DNA of 64,000 nucleotides, from assembly GCF_030463535.1 (NCBI RefSeq), contig NC_132878.1:29696261-29760260 (forward strand). The letters are read 5' to 3'. Source of the stretch: Salminus brasiliensis (lineage: Eukaryota; Chordata; Actinopteri; Characiformes; Bryconidae). A program made the position numbers and the translations under genes. Positions 13,144 through 24,600 of this stretch are shown here, in pieces. The number at the start of each line of letters is the position of its first letter. Within the stretch, counting starts at the first letter, position 1. The notes under the pieces are model-generated. The model saw nothing but the letters and a program-made list of their open reading frames with translations, was not told the DNA's origin and searched no databases.

Positions 13144-14571
13144 GTAAGCACAACAAACTACACACCTGGAACAGCTTAGCTTACTTTATCTTTCCCTCCC
13201 AGGTAGAGGCAGGCAGTAACTCTAAAATCACAGACTGTTGCTCATCTTTAACGGCACAGTTTACTGTGGAGCTGCTGCCGACTGATATGGAAATGAGCTC
13301 TGTTCTGTGCCAAAAAGCAATCTTGGCTGAAAAATTATTTGTAAGTACAGTGTGAAGAACTGAGGCTAAGCTGCAGGAGGGTGAATGGGCGATGTTAAAC
13401 TGCTGCTGGGTGAACGGGCAGGACTAAACTCCTGTAGGCTAAAAATGATCAAAAAAAAATCTAAATATCAACAAACAATATAAATAGATATAGAACTGCA
13501 ATTTTATACACAATGACATGCAAATGTTTGGACATCCAATGTCAAAATGTCTGTTACTGTGAATAGTTTTCCCAAAAAATGATCTGATTTCCAAAAGTCA
13601 AAAAAAGTTAAACTAGGTGCACGTATTTGTCACTCTGTGTCCTCTGCATTTAACCCATCTGGTAGTGAACACACACTCACACACACACGTGTATTAGGGG
13701 CAGTGAGTACACACACACACCCAGGAATCGAACCCACAACCCTGTTATCGATAACCCGGCGCTCTAACTGCTGAGCCATGAAACATTTCTTTAATGACCT
13801 GAAAATTTCTAAAATGACCTGAAGCAAATGTTTGGGCACCCTCCATGGTAAATATTTGCACCTCTGAATGATATTTGATGTTTGCCCAGAAATTTTTGAT
13901 ATTTCATTGAGTCAGTTTTTCGCTCCACCAGTGAAACATTCCCCCTGCCACTGACTGCAACACAAGTGCAAAGCATGATCCATCCAACAGTTAATCAGAT
14001 TATATTCCTAATTCTACAGGACGTTTTTAGGCATCAATTATTTACATTTTAGAGCCCTAGGCAGCTGCTTAGAGAAGACATTTGCTGCTGATTGTTAAGA
14101 TTAAGGGGAAAGATATTTTATAAGGCTTTAAAAATGTCCAGCACCTGTCCTATCCTAACAACAGGTGTGAACAAGCCCTAGCCCTAACAAGCTACTAAAG
14201 CTCTGAGACCTTGGTGAAAGTTATCAGAGCTCTTGTGCTGCTCACTGCATGATGCATGTTGATATCATTTATTACATATGTAATCTATAACACGTATACA
14301 TCTCATTTTTAACCTAGTTTGATACGGTGCCGGATGCAACCAGCTCCCCCAACAGTGTCACGCTGAAAGGCTTCACCATGCACCTTGAGGTGAGAGGAAA
14401 AGTCATTTTACACCGTGCACACTTCCTCTTTCCTGTTTTACTCAAAAGACATGTTCACCAGCCATTTGCACTTCACCCACCATACGTACTGACAAGACTA
14501 GACAGACATACTCACCATCAGTGTTGGACACAGATGGAATTTGGCTTCCGTCTTTAACCATCCGTGCAGTG

Positions 14572-14612
<41 letters not shown>

Positions 14613-15111
14613 AGGAGTGATCAAACACACACTCACAGTGACAGTGAGCCCGGAGTGGTGGGCAGCCATTGCTGCGGCGCCCGGGGAGCAGTGAGGGTGA
14701 AGGGCCTTGCTCAAGGGCCCAACAAGGCCAGCTTGCCAAACCCGGTTATTCAACCACATTTGAATACCACATAAAACTACCCTAGCACCTGGAATAACAT
14801 GATTCTCTTAGCAACTCCCTAGCAACCACCTAAAATACCACAACAACTTAGTAAGCACCTGAAATAACATACAGACCACTTTTCAAAACACCCATTGCTG
14901 ACCAAAATGTGCAAATGCATACATACATACAAGGTAATAGAATAGGACTCTCTGAAACTCTCTTGATTTTAAAAAAAGAAACAATGAATGAGCATGTGTC
15001 CCAAAACTTTTGTCCATATAGCAATACCCCAGCAATACCTAGAAATTGCTAATAAAATCATATCAAATATTCCTTTATTTGTTTACCACTTTTCAACCAA
15101 ACACACTCACG

Positions 15112-15149
<38 letters not shown>

Positions 15150-18100
15150 TACACATTCAGTGTCGGTCCTGTAAGGTCAAGTTTTATTTCCTTTAGGAAG
15201 TGACAGACTCTAAGGTCCTAGACGGTGATGCTTTACCCGAAGGCGAGATGGGGGTCGTAACCGTGTCAACGGTCCACATGTCCACACACAGTCTTTCCCA
15301 GAATCCCCTGCGAAGGAGTGTGAGCCAGTTGATTGACAGGAAGGGTGAGGAGGGGGACAATGAGGAGGCATGGGACCCCAACTTCAGAGCCCACGACAGT
15401 GGCATGGTGAGACCAACCACAAACAGCAGTGATGACCAGTTGCTTAATCAGTCCAGCTTAGTCAGACCACTGACCACTGGTTCAGTTTATTACCAGGAGA
15501 GTGACACTGTGTTTCTACACGTACCCTCATCAAACCTCCAGTTTACCACTGATCACCACACTTTGGTTGGCCAAAGTCTGCTAGCTAAAACTCTGATTTA
15601 GCATAGCGTAGCTAACATTAGCCAAAGTCTGATTTAGCAGAGTGTAGCTAACATTAGCCACAGTCTGATTTAGCAGAGTGTAGCTAACATTAGCCAAAGT
15701 CTGATTTAGTATAGTGTAGCTAACATTAGCCAAAGTCTGATTTAGCAGAGTGTAGCTAACATTAGCCACAGTCTGATTTAGCATAGTGTAGCTAACATTA
15801 GCCAAAGTCTGATTTAGCATAGTGTAGCTAACATTAGCCAAAGTCTGATTTAGCATAGTGTAGCTAACATTGGCCAAAGTCTGATTTAGCATAGTGTAGC
15901 TAACATTAGCCAAAGTCTGATTTAGCAGAGTGTAGCTAACATTAGCCACAGTCTGATTTAGCAGAGTGTAGCTAACATTAGCCAAAGTCTGATTTAGTAT
16001 AGTGTAGCTAACATTAGCCAAAGTCTGATTTAGCAGAGTGTAGCTAACATTAGCCACAGTCTGATTTAGCATAGTGTAGCTAACATTAGCCAAAGTCTGA
16101 TTTAGCATAGTGTAGCTAACATTGGCCAAAGTCTGATTTAGCATAGTGTAGCTAACATTGGCCAAAGTCTGATTTAGCATAGTGTAGCTAACATTAGCCA
16201 AAGTCTGATTTAGCAGAGTGTAGCTAACATTGGCCAAAGTCTGATTTAGCATAGTGTAGCTAACATTAGCCAAAGTCTGATTTAGCATAGTGTAGCTAAC
16301 ATTGGCCAAAGTCTGATTTAGCATAGTGTAGCTAACATTAGCCAAAGTCTGATTTAGCATAGTGTAGCTAACATTAGCCAAAGTCTGATTTAGCATAGTG
16401 TAGCTAACATTAGCCAAAGTCTGATTTAGCAGAGTGTAGCTAACATTAGCCAAAGTCTGATTTAGCATAGTGTAGCTAACATTAGCCACAGTCTGATTTA
16501 GCATAGTGTAGCTAACATTAGCCAAAGTCTGATTTAGCAGAGTGTAGCTAACATTAGCCAAAGTCTGATTTAGCATAGTGTAGCTAACATTAGCCACAGT
16601 CTGATTTAGCATAGTGTAGCTAACATTAGCCAAAGTCTGATTTAGCAGAGTGTAGCTAACATTAGCCAAAGTCTGATTTAGCATAGCGTAGCTAACATTA
16701 GCCAAAGTCTGATTTAGCAGAGTGTAGCTAACATTAGCCACAGTCTGATTTAGCATAGTGTAGCTAACATTAGCCACAGTCTGATTTAGTATAGTGTAGC
16801 TAACATTAGCCAAAGTCTGATTTAGCATAGCGTAGCTAACATTAGCCAAAGTCTGATTTAGCAGAGTGTAGCTAACATTAGCCAAAGTCTGATTTAGCAG
16901 AGTGTAGCTAACATTAGCCAAAGTCTGATTTAGCATAGCGTAGCTAACATTAGCCAAAGTCTGATTTAGCAGAGTGTAGCTAACATTAGCCAAAGTCTGA
17001 TTTAGCAGAGTGTAGCTAACATTAGCCACAGTCTGATTTAGCATAGCGTAGCTAACATTAGCCAAAGTCTGATTTAGCAGAGTGTAGCTAACATTAGCCA
17101 AAGTCTGATTTAGCAGAGTGTAGCTAACATTAGCCACAGTCTGATTTAGCATAGTGTAGCTAACATTAGCCAAAGTCTGATTTAGCATAGTGTAGCTAAC
17201 ATTAGCCAAAGTCTGATTTAGCATAGCGTAGCTAACATTAGCCAGTCTGATTTAGCATAGTGTAGCTAACATTAGCCAAAGTCTGATTTAGCAGAGTGTA
17301 GCTAACATTAGCCAAAGTCTGATTTAGCATAGCGTAGCTAACATTAGCCAAAGTCTGATTTAGCAGAGTGTAGCTAACATTAGCCACAGTCTGATTTAGC
17401 ATAGTGTAGCTAACATTAGCCAAAGTCTGATTTAGCATAGCGTAGCTAACATTAGCCAAAGTCTGATTTAGCAGAGTGTAGCTAACATTAGCCAAAGTCT
17501 GATTTAGCAGAGTGTAGCTAACATTAGCCAAAGTCTGATTTAGCATAGCGTAGCTAACATTAGCCACAGTCTGATTTAGCAGAGTGTAGCTAACATTAGC
17601 CACAGTCTGATTTAGCATAGCGTAGCTAACATTAGCCAAAGTCTGATTTAGCATAGTGTAGCTAACATTAGCCAAAGTCTGATTTAGCATAGTGTAGCTA
17701 ACATTAGCCAAAGTCTGATTTAGCAGAGTGTAGCTAACATTAGCCAAACTGATTTAGCAGAGTGTAGCTAACATTAGCCAAAGTCTGATTTAGCATAGCG
17801 TAGCTAACATTAGCCAAAGTCTGATTTAGCAGAGTGTAGCTAACATTAGCCAAAGTCTGATTTAGCAGAGTGTAGCTAACATTAGCCAAAGTCTGATTTA
17901 GCAGAGTGTAGCTAACATTAGCCACAGTCTGATTTAGCAGAGTGTAGCTAACATTAGCCAAAGTCTGATTTAGTATAGTGTAGCTAACATTAGCCAAAGT
18001 CTGATTTAGCAGAGTGTAGCTAACATTAGCCACAGTCTGATTTAGCATAGTGTAGCTAACATTAGCCAAAGTCTGATTTAGCATAGTGTAGCTAACATTA

Positions 18101-19867
18101 GCCAAAGTCTGATTTAGCATAGTGTAGCTAACATTGGCCAAAGTCTGATTTAGCAGAGTGTAGCTAACATTAGCCAAAGTCTGATTTAGCAGAGTGTAGC
18201 TAACATTAGCCAAAGTCTGATTTAGCAGAGTGTAGCTAACATTAGCCAAAGTCTGATTTAGCATAGTGTAGCTAACATTAGCCAAAGTCTGATTTAGCAG
18301 AGTGTAGCTAACATTAGCCAAAGTCTGATTTAGCAGAGTGTAGCTAACATTAGCCACAGTCTGATTTAGCAGCACATAGCGCTTCATGGCTCTGTGGAAC
18401 ACTGCCTGTCACTAAACACGTGTGTGTGATCAGCTGTTAAAGCAGCTCGACAGAATAACAGAAGTATAAATGTAGGACTAAATGGACGGGATGCTGAACA
18501 CACGTGTTTACCACAGCGTTAGATAATGGAGAGTTTCTGAAAACACTGCTTATTTCTGTCAGTGTCTGATTCCTGTCTGATCCCCGTTCACCCACCAGTG
18601 CTGCCAACTCCTCAGTGAGGACAGTAGCTGCTGGCTGCCCCACAAGTCGCTAGAAGTCGCGACATGACGTCGTCTCCCTAATTTGCATAATTGTCCATTT
18701 GCGTGTATTTGAAGCTGTAAAATAAAGGAATAAAGTTGTGGGAGAGAAAAAACTAAATATTTTAGAACTACAAATGAACTCTAAATAAATTAATTTTTTC
18801 TGTTGATTTTTTTTTTGCCTTTTTTTTTAAAAAGGCAAATGACTTTAAGAGGATCTGGGCATGCGCAGTTCATGTGCAGTGTGGCCATGGAGCGCTGTGG
18901 GTCTGCCCTGACTGGGAGACTGAGCACTGGGAGGGTTGTGGGACAGGGCTCACGGCAGCGCCCGCTGTTGGAGACAGTAACTGAACAGGATGTGTGTTCA
19001 CCTCAGAGTCTCCAAAAGTCTCCAGTAACACCAGAAATCAGTCGCTAGATTTGTCTCTTAAGTTGGCAGCACTGTCATCCACTTGCTGCACGGAAAGAGT
19101 GTCCACTACTGCGCTAACTCACTCACCAGGTCCTAAGAGCAGCTCCAGTCACAGACACCCTGCTCCCACCAGAAAGAGAGGACCAAGACAGAAGTGTCTT
19201 AGGCTGAGCTATTAGCCTGATAATGGAGTTCATACATGGGAAATATACTAGAACTGCTACAGAAGTAGAAAAGTAAGACCACCGCAAACGTGATGATATG
19301 ATGAAGCCTAAAAGCAAAATGCGGCTGTATGAATTTTTTGTGAGCTTTCATTTTGCTACATGTGGAAAACACATCCTTGAAGACTGATCCATGACTGTGG
19401 ATGATAATAATAATAATAATAATAATAATAATATAAGTACAAATACATCAAAGATAAGTATTAATAAAATAAATAATAAAATATCAACACTTTAGCCTCC
19501 ATTTGTGGGTAGTGTTTTTTAAATCTAGAAAATCACCATATTATTCTGTATTTTTGTAAACATATTTAAAGCTTATGTCATGATTTAGGCATGCAGTTAG
19601 CACCAGGCTAGTTACCCTAAGTGCTTCTGTTTAAAAGCTAAAGCAGCACTGAATACCTCTCAGCTGATCAACTACATTTAGGGTAAGCAGGGCTAGTTAG
19701 TGCTCTTATGAACTGTCATAAGAAACCTGTCCATGCTTTCCTCCCTTCCTCTCTCTCTCTTTCTCTCTCTCTCAATCTCTCAGTTTGATGAGGAGTTTGT
19801 GGACACCATTAAAGGCTTCAGCACAGTGAGGAAAGAACACACCATGTTTACCGACACCAACCTGTGA
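12893..19867 (+). CDS. ush2a: Usherin, 3' end only (transmembrane segment and cytoplasmic tail)
   Basis: Five exons join in one frame: 12893-13143, 13203-13340 (less certain), 14318-14389, 15197-15406 and 19784-19867. The product begins with a short extracellular stalk. A hydrophobic segment rich in V, L and A follows (about 12961-13029), then a basic juxtamembrane stretch containing PPFTRERPP and a tail with RRSVSQLID, WDPN and KGFSTV. It ends FTDTNL and a stop. In usherin the tail ends with a class I PDZ ligand (DTHL in human, as I recall) that binds whirlin and harmonin at stereocilia ankle links and the photoreceptor periciliary membrane. The match of juxtamembrane, SVSQL and C-terminal motifs is the basis of the call. 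The FN3 and laminin-type ectodomain exons are not in the window. The gene converges on fez2. The main uncertainties are the second exon and the exact start of the first. Confidence 0.88.
13203..13340 (+). CDS. ush2a: Probable ush2a cytoplasmic exon, 46 codons, possibly alternative
   Basis: This is an open stretch between a good acceptor (tctttccctcccag) and a consensus donor (TTT|GTAAGT). It is phase 0 at both ends and reads VEAGSNSKITDCC... to ...AEKLF. I see no clear match to usherin tails I remember. Because the exon is symmetric, it can be included or skipped without changing frame. Transcript data are needed to call it firmly. Confidence 0.5.
13628..13780 (-). mobile_element. tRNA-derived SINE copy nested in a DNA transposon-like sequence
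   Basis: The minus strand starts tggctcagcagttagagc and carries gggttcgattcc. On both sides lie parts of a sequence with 'gcaaatgtttgg', suggesting the SINE inserted into an older element. Confidence 0.7.
14318..14389 (+). CDS. ush2a: ush2a cytoplasmic exon, 24 codons
   Basis: The acceptor is ttaacctag and the donor is GAG|GTGAGA. The exon reads FDTVPDATSSPNSV then TLKGFTMHLE, is phase 0 at both ends, and continues the tail in frame. Confidence 0.8.
14560..14755 (-). mobile_element. SINE copy, head degenerate
   Basis: Shares gagggtgaagggccttgctc and aagggcccaacaa with the 2205 copy. The tRNA-like head is eroded. Confidence 0.65.
14572..14608. repeat. (AC)n microsatellite inside SINE body
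   Basis: About 17 AC units lie within a SINE-like copy that ends near 14750. Confidence 0.96.
14925..15022. mobile_element. Truncated fish DNA element copy
   Basis: Contains aataggactctctgaaactc and ends gtgtcccaaaacttttgtcc, as in the 820 and 63680 copies. Only the ends remain. Confidence 0.55.
15197..15406 (+). CDS. ush2a: ush2a cytoplasmic exon, 70 codons
   Basis: The acceptor is ttcctttag and the donor is ATG|GTGAGA; the exon is phase 0 at both ends. It includes LRRSVSQLIDRK and EAWDPNFRAHDSGM. These resemble the RSVSQLMD and GHNSG segments near the end of mammalian usherin. Confidence 0.88.
15407..19783 (+). other. Last ush2a intron
   Basis: Besides the 36-bp array, the intron has unique sequence at 18376-19783, including an ATT triplet run at 19409-19431 and a long CT tract before the last exon. 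No other coding sequence seen. Confidence 0.7.
15566..18375. repeat. 36-bp minisatellite, about 78 copies, in the last ush2a intron
   Basis: The unit is gtctgatttagcatagtg followed by tagctaacattagccaaa. Variants occur at fixed sites (cata/caga/tata, gtg/gcg, tta/ttg, caaa/caca). Two units are 2 bp short, near 17244 and 17745, and shift the frame of the antisense reading. Each unit holds an imperfect palindrome, GCTAA-CA-TTAGC. The array separates usherin's last two coding exons and takes up about two thirds of that intron. Confidence 0.97.
19784..19867 (+). CDS. ush2a: ush2a last coding exon with PDZ-binding C-terminus
   Basis: The exon follows a long polypyrimidine tract ending in tctcag. 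It encodes 27 residues starting FDEEFVDTIKGF and ending MFTDTNL, then TGA at 19865-19867. The T-N-L ending is a class I PDZ ligand of the usherin type. Confidence 0.92.
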   Translation, partial: FDEEFVDTIKGFSTVRKEHTMFTDTNL

Positions 19868-20370
19868 CCTGCTGCATAGAGGCCCTCTGACCTCCCAGAG
19901 CCTGTGGCCCTCTCAGGGTGGGATGGAGGGAGAGAGAGAGAGAGAGACCTGGACCTCCAACTGGAGTGCCAGGAAGCTGAGGCTGAGGGGTTGGAACTGG
20001 CTGCTGGATACTGGCGGCCTCCTGTGGATTCTGAGGGACCAACAACATGTTTTTTTAAAGGACAGAGAAAGGAACGAGCGTAAATTCTTTTGGTGGTCCA
20101 TTTTACCCCAAGGGTGCTGAAAACACCAGTGTTACACTAAATCAGGGTCCATGCTAGCCGGGTTTACAAGATATGAGCCGTATAACCAGACAGCATAGTG
20201 GATGGTAATAGTACATACGGCTGGTAAATATAGGGGGTATAAGAGTTAATGGTAAATGTATGTAAACTAATGATTAATTGCTGCATAACAATGAGTTTAA
20301 AGCCTGTAGTGAACAGAGAGTTGTCTGTCTGTTACAGTCACCAACAATAAACCCCTTTTTGGTGGTGAGT
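19868..20370 (+). other. ush2a: ush2a 3'UTR with poly(A) signal
   Basis: The stretch after the stop is non-coding. AATAAA lies at 20346-20351 and is followed by a G/T-rich stretch (ttttggtggtgagtgatg) that fits a downstream cleavage element, so the transcript probably ends near 20370. Confidence 0.65.
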
Positions 20371-21639
20371 GATGTCAGTGGTTCATTCAGCGCAGTGCCT
20401 GAAGTGGAAAGTAAAGGAAACACTGAGGCTGAGATTTAGTCAAGTCCACACAGTGTGGAATATTAACTGTGATCAAGTGTATTAATATTAGTTTATGTAC
20501 TTCGCCCACTGTATCAGTTCTGCTGCTGATTTCACTGTATGGGAGAAGTCCCACCCCTCCATCAAATGATTGGTTCTGACACTAATTGTGAATCCATGTT
20601 GTTCCACCCCCAGCTGAAATAGATTCTGATTGGCTCTGCCTCTGTGTTTGACTCTGTTGTCCCACCCCTAAACTGAAATAGAGATTCTGATTGGTTCTGC
20701 TTCTGAGTTTGACTCTGTTGTCCCACCCCTAAACTGAAATAGAGATTCTGATTGGTTCTGCTTCTGAGTTTGACTCTATTGTCCCACCCCCAAACTGAAA
20801 TAGAGATTCTGATTGGTTCCGCTTCTGAGTTTGACTCTGTTGTCCCACCCCTAAACTGAAATAGAGATTCTGATTGGTTCTGCTTCTGAGTTCGACTCTG
20901 TTGTCCCACCCCTAAACTGAAATAGAGATTCTGATTGGTTCTGCTTCTGAGTTTGACTCTGTTGTCCCACCCTCATCTGAAATAGAGATTCTGATTGGTT
21001 CTGCCCTCTGTCTTTGCAAAGTACATTACTTTTAGAGTAATGAAAAGCCAGTTTACTCCATCCGTATTGTAATAATGCTAATGGGCCGCTTCAACTATTT
21101 TCTATTTCTAACAACTGCCTGGAACCTGCCCACAATACTGTTCACATTCACAGCGTATCTAGAACCTCCTGAACTACAGTGACTGACCGAGGTATCAACC
21201 AATCGCCAGTTTCAGCTGAAGATAAAATGTTGAGGCATTTGCTTTGAGAACTAGATCAGGCTGTCCTGTCTGGGCTGAACTGACAAAGACTACTGTGGCA
21301 CAAGCCATGGAAATTTTTAATGATGGTTACAGGAGGAACGTTTCACAACACAGTGCAGTGCCCCCTTGCAGCATAGGGGGCTGTGTAGCTGCAGATGAAA
21401 TCCTCAGAGTGACCATGCTGATCCCTGTCCACCACAGCCTACAATTGACCAGCCAACATAAGCACTGAACCTCGGAGTGACCTGTTCTTACTTCATCACA
21501 GGTACGCGGACAGTGGAAGGAGAAGTCTGGTCTGCGGCAGCTCCACCTCACACAACAGAACTTAAAGGATCTGCTTTAGTGCTATGTTGCCTCTTAGGCA
21601 AGTGGCCAAAAAACCCAACAAACAAAAACAAAGACACAT
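20371..21639. other. Intergenic gap between convergent ush2a and fez2
   Basis: Apart from the 61-bp repeat, the gap contains 21244-21470, which is open for 74 codons but has no recognisable domain and no splice context. About 1.3 kb separates the two inferred poly(A) sites. Confidence 0.5.
20560..21010. repeat. 61-bp tandem repeat, about 7 copies, between ush2a and fez2
   Basis: The units carry cccacccctaaactgaaata, gattctgattggttctgctt and ctgagtttgactctgttgt. Each contains ATTGG, a CCAAT box on the minus strand. The first copy is diverged. The array lies in the short gap between two convergent gene ends. Confidence 0.93.
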
Positions 21640-24600
21640 GGTTAGCATTACAGAGTTTATTTCAAATGCACTGTGATGCGCACAGGCACAAAATGTGTAG
21701 CACTACAGACCATGAGATGGATATAAAACATGAACTGAATAAATTAATCATCCTACGATAAAACAATGATTAAGAAAACAAAAATGCTGCATTAAAAATA
21801 AGTTGTTTATGTACAAAACTTTCAGGCAGTTATAAAGGCAGCCTTTCATTGTTGCTTGTTTTTCCATACAAATATAAATATTTAGTTATTAGCGTGAGGA
21901 CCCTGCAGTGGCGCTCAGTGCTGATATGTTATGCTTTTCAGGGTCTATAAATTCCACAACTGGCCTCTTCAGGCTTCACCCACAAATGTGTTCTTCTGTA
22001 GCTACTGTAGCTAGATAGATGCCGTAAATGTAAATGTAGATTGGATAAGCTTTACAGAACGGTGGTAAAACTTCCAACATCCCTAATGAGAGACTGTAAC
22101 ACACACCTCAGTTTATATCACAATACCTCTCATTAGGGTTGAATATAAATAACACTCTAAATGTAGGTATTGTGATATAAACTGAGGTGTGTGTTACAGT
22201 CTCTCATTAGGGTTGAATATTAATAACACTCTAAATGTAGGTATTGTGATATAAACTGAGGTGTGTGTTACAGTCTCTCATTAGGGATGAATATTACAGC
22301 TTGTATGACCTCACCACAGTAGCTATTGGAAAACACACCATGTAGGCGGAGCCTGGAGAGAACAATTGCCTCATCACAAAGACAAAGTTTAATTCGGCAC
22401 TCTCTAACGTGAAGCTGTAAAGCATCATGGAAGGTGTAGTTCCTTACTGGCTAATGTAGTGCTCTACTGCACCATCCCTTTTTATCTTTCAGCCCCATTT
22501 AACTTAAGCCTCAGAACAGAAAATGAAAAATTAAAAGTGCATGCAGCTCAGGAGCGACAGGAGTTCCACACGTTACGAGATCGCTGCTGTGGAAAATAAT
22601 CACTCAGCAAGTAAAGAAAAAGAGTACACACACCTATTCACATACGATTTATACTCTTAACCCTAGACATGACATGCTAACAGATCGGAAACACAAAACT
22701 GCTACAGACAAAAACAGCCCAGTACTGTTGCTGATAACGCTAACTAGTAATGCTACTCTAGAACCGGCGACTGCTCTAGAAGGTACAATCAGGATTTAAA
22801 CAGAGGAGACATGTGCTTTTTTTTGTAGGGGGGTGGGGGTGGGGGTTAGAATACTTTCCCCATAGTTGCTGAACTGAGTCACAGAGCAGGTAAATTTTCA
22901 GGGCATCCCGTAAGGAGAAACACCCTGACTGTACCATATACATGTACTGCTTTCCTGGTAGCAGGAGAGAATGATCCAACAGGCTGGCTTTACTTGCAAA
23001 CTGCACAGTTCTACTGCAGATGCTCCAGCTAGTGGCCCTGTTTTCAAGGCCAGAGGAACTACCCTGCTGCTGAACCTGTAGGGCACACAGTCACTGACCA
23101 GCACTGAGCTTTTCACTCCAAACCCCAAAAACCTTAAAGCGATAGTTTGGTAAAATCTACAGAATTCTTTAGCACTTAGAGCAAATTTCAGACAGGCAAT
23201 GAGCTAAACGCTGGACTTGGACGGTCACAAATTTTTATCACCTCTCTTAAAACAGACACACAACTCTGTGTGGTTTAGAACACGATATGACTGAAAAGTT
23301 AAAAGGGGAAGAAAACTACAAAGCAGGACGTTAACAGGCGATTACGTAGTTCCGATTTTAGCTTAAATGTATAAATTAAAATCGATAAGCCATTTTATTT
23401 AACAACTAAAACCATGTTCATCTAGCTTTACGATGCAAATAAATAATTACAAAAAAAAATGGGTGTGTATTTACATTTAGATTGAAACAGTCCAAGACCA
23501 TTTTTGTTAGCATCATTAGCCTAGCAGCTCTTGTTGTAAACTAAAGAAGTGCACATCAGACAGCAAACGGCTTGGCTGGTTTTTACACCAAGCTATCGCT
23601 TTAACAAACTTGGGGGAAGTACCTGAGGTCTGGATGGGCTAGCATACGGAGAATTAAGAGTCACAAACGCAGACCCTTACTGTAATGCATAGGAGAGTGG
23701 AACGGGGACACTCCACACCCCCTGCACAGAGAACTGCACAGAAACATGACGTAACATTTACTGATAGCCGCCATTCGCTCTTAACAGCGCTGCTGCGATG
23801 TGTGCGGACTGCATACGCAGCTGCATGGTACTTAAAGGTTAATGCTTGTGCTTTTATTATTGTAGAAGACATGCCTATACAGGCTTTCTAGCATGTTTAC
23901 GTAAGCTGAAAGGAATAGTGTCATCAACAGCACTAAAAATGTTGCCAATAGTGAATAAAAGGTGAAAAGTTACTGCTTACACTACGTCGCGCTAACGGTG
24001 GCTACTAACTTCTATTCACTCACAGCAACGTTAGCATGCATGGATGAACTATTCCTTTACTAAGCTCAGAGTGTTAGTACCTGAGTATAGGGTGCTCTGC
24101 ACCTGCTAAGGTGGAATACCTGGTGGGTATTTCAAAAAGAAAGAACTCTTAGTTTAGCTGGTTAATTCAAGTCCAAAGTGAGAACCGTCCAAGTGGAGTG
24201 CAGTGTATTAAGGAATGTTGCTTGTTAATATGAATAATTTTATTATATACTATTATTTTTATCAATGTGTAGCATATTGTAACACAAACATGCATCTCCA
24301 ATTCAACAGGTTCAACTATGGGCTTTAGTTGTCTATATAACTAGGTCTTGCTTTGTGAAATATCCTCCCAGCCAAAAGCAAAGTCTCGTATCAATATGAA
24401 CACAGACAGACCAAGTCTAAAATGACGACTAAAACTGAAGTTTAGTGGACCAACTATGATCTGGTTTGGATAGTAGCCTGGACAGCATCTAAAGAGGATC
24501 CTCTGTCCATATTTTAGGTTAGTCACTACTCAGAAAGCCCACTCTGTGGTGTAAATAAGATTATAACTGGGCAATGTGGGTCACTGTAGTCTGACAAAGG

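Noticed and set aside
15581..17224. 547-codon antisense reading frame encoding LNQTLANVSYT-like repeats
   Set aside because: It is produced entirely by a 36-bp tandem repeat without minus-strand stops, lies in an intron, and is broken by two 2-bp deletions. It has no promoter, start context or domain.
22776..23128. Two overlapping 76-codon minus-strand frames
   Set aside because: No domain, no splice context, inside the putative fez2 3'UTR.
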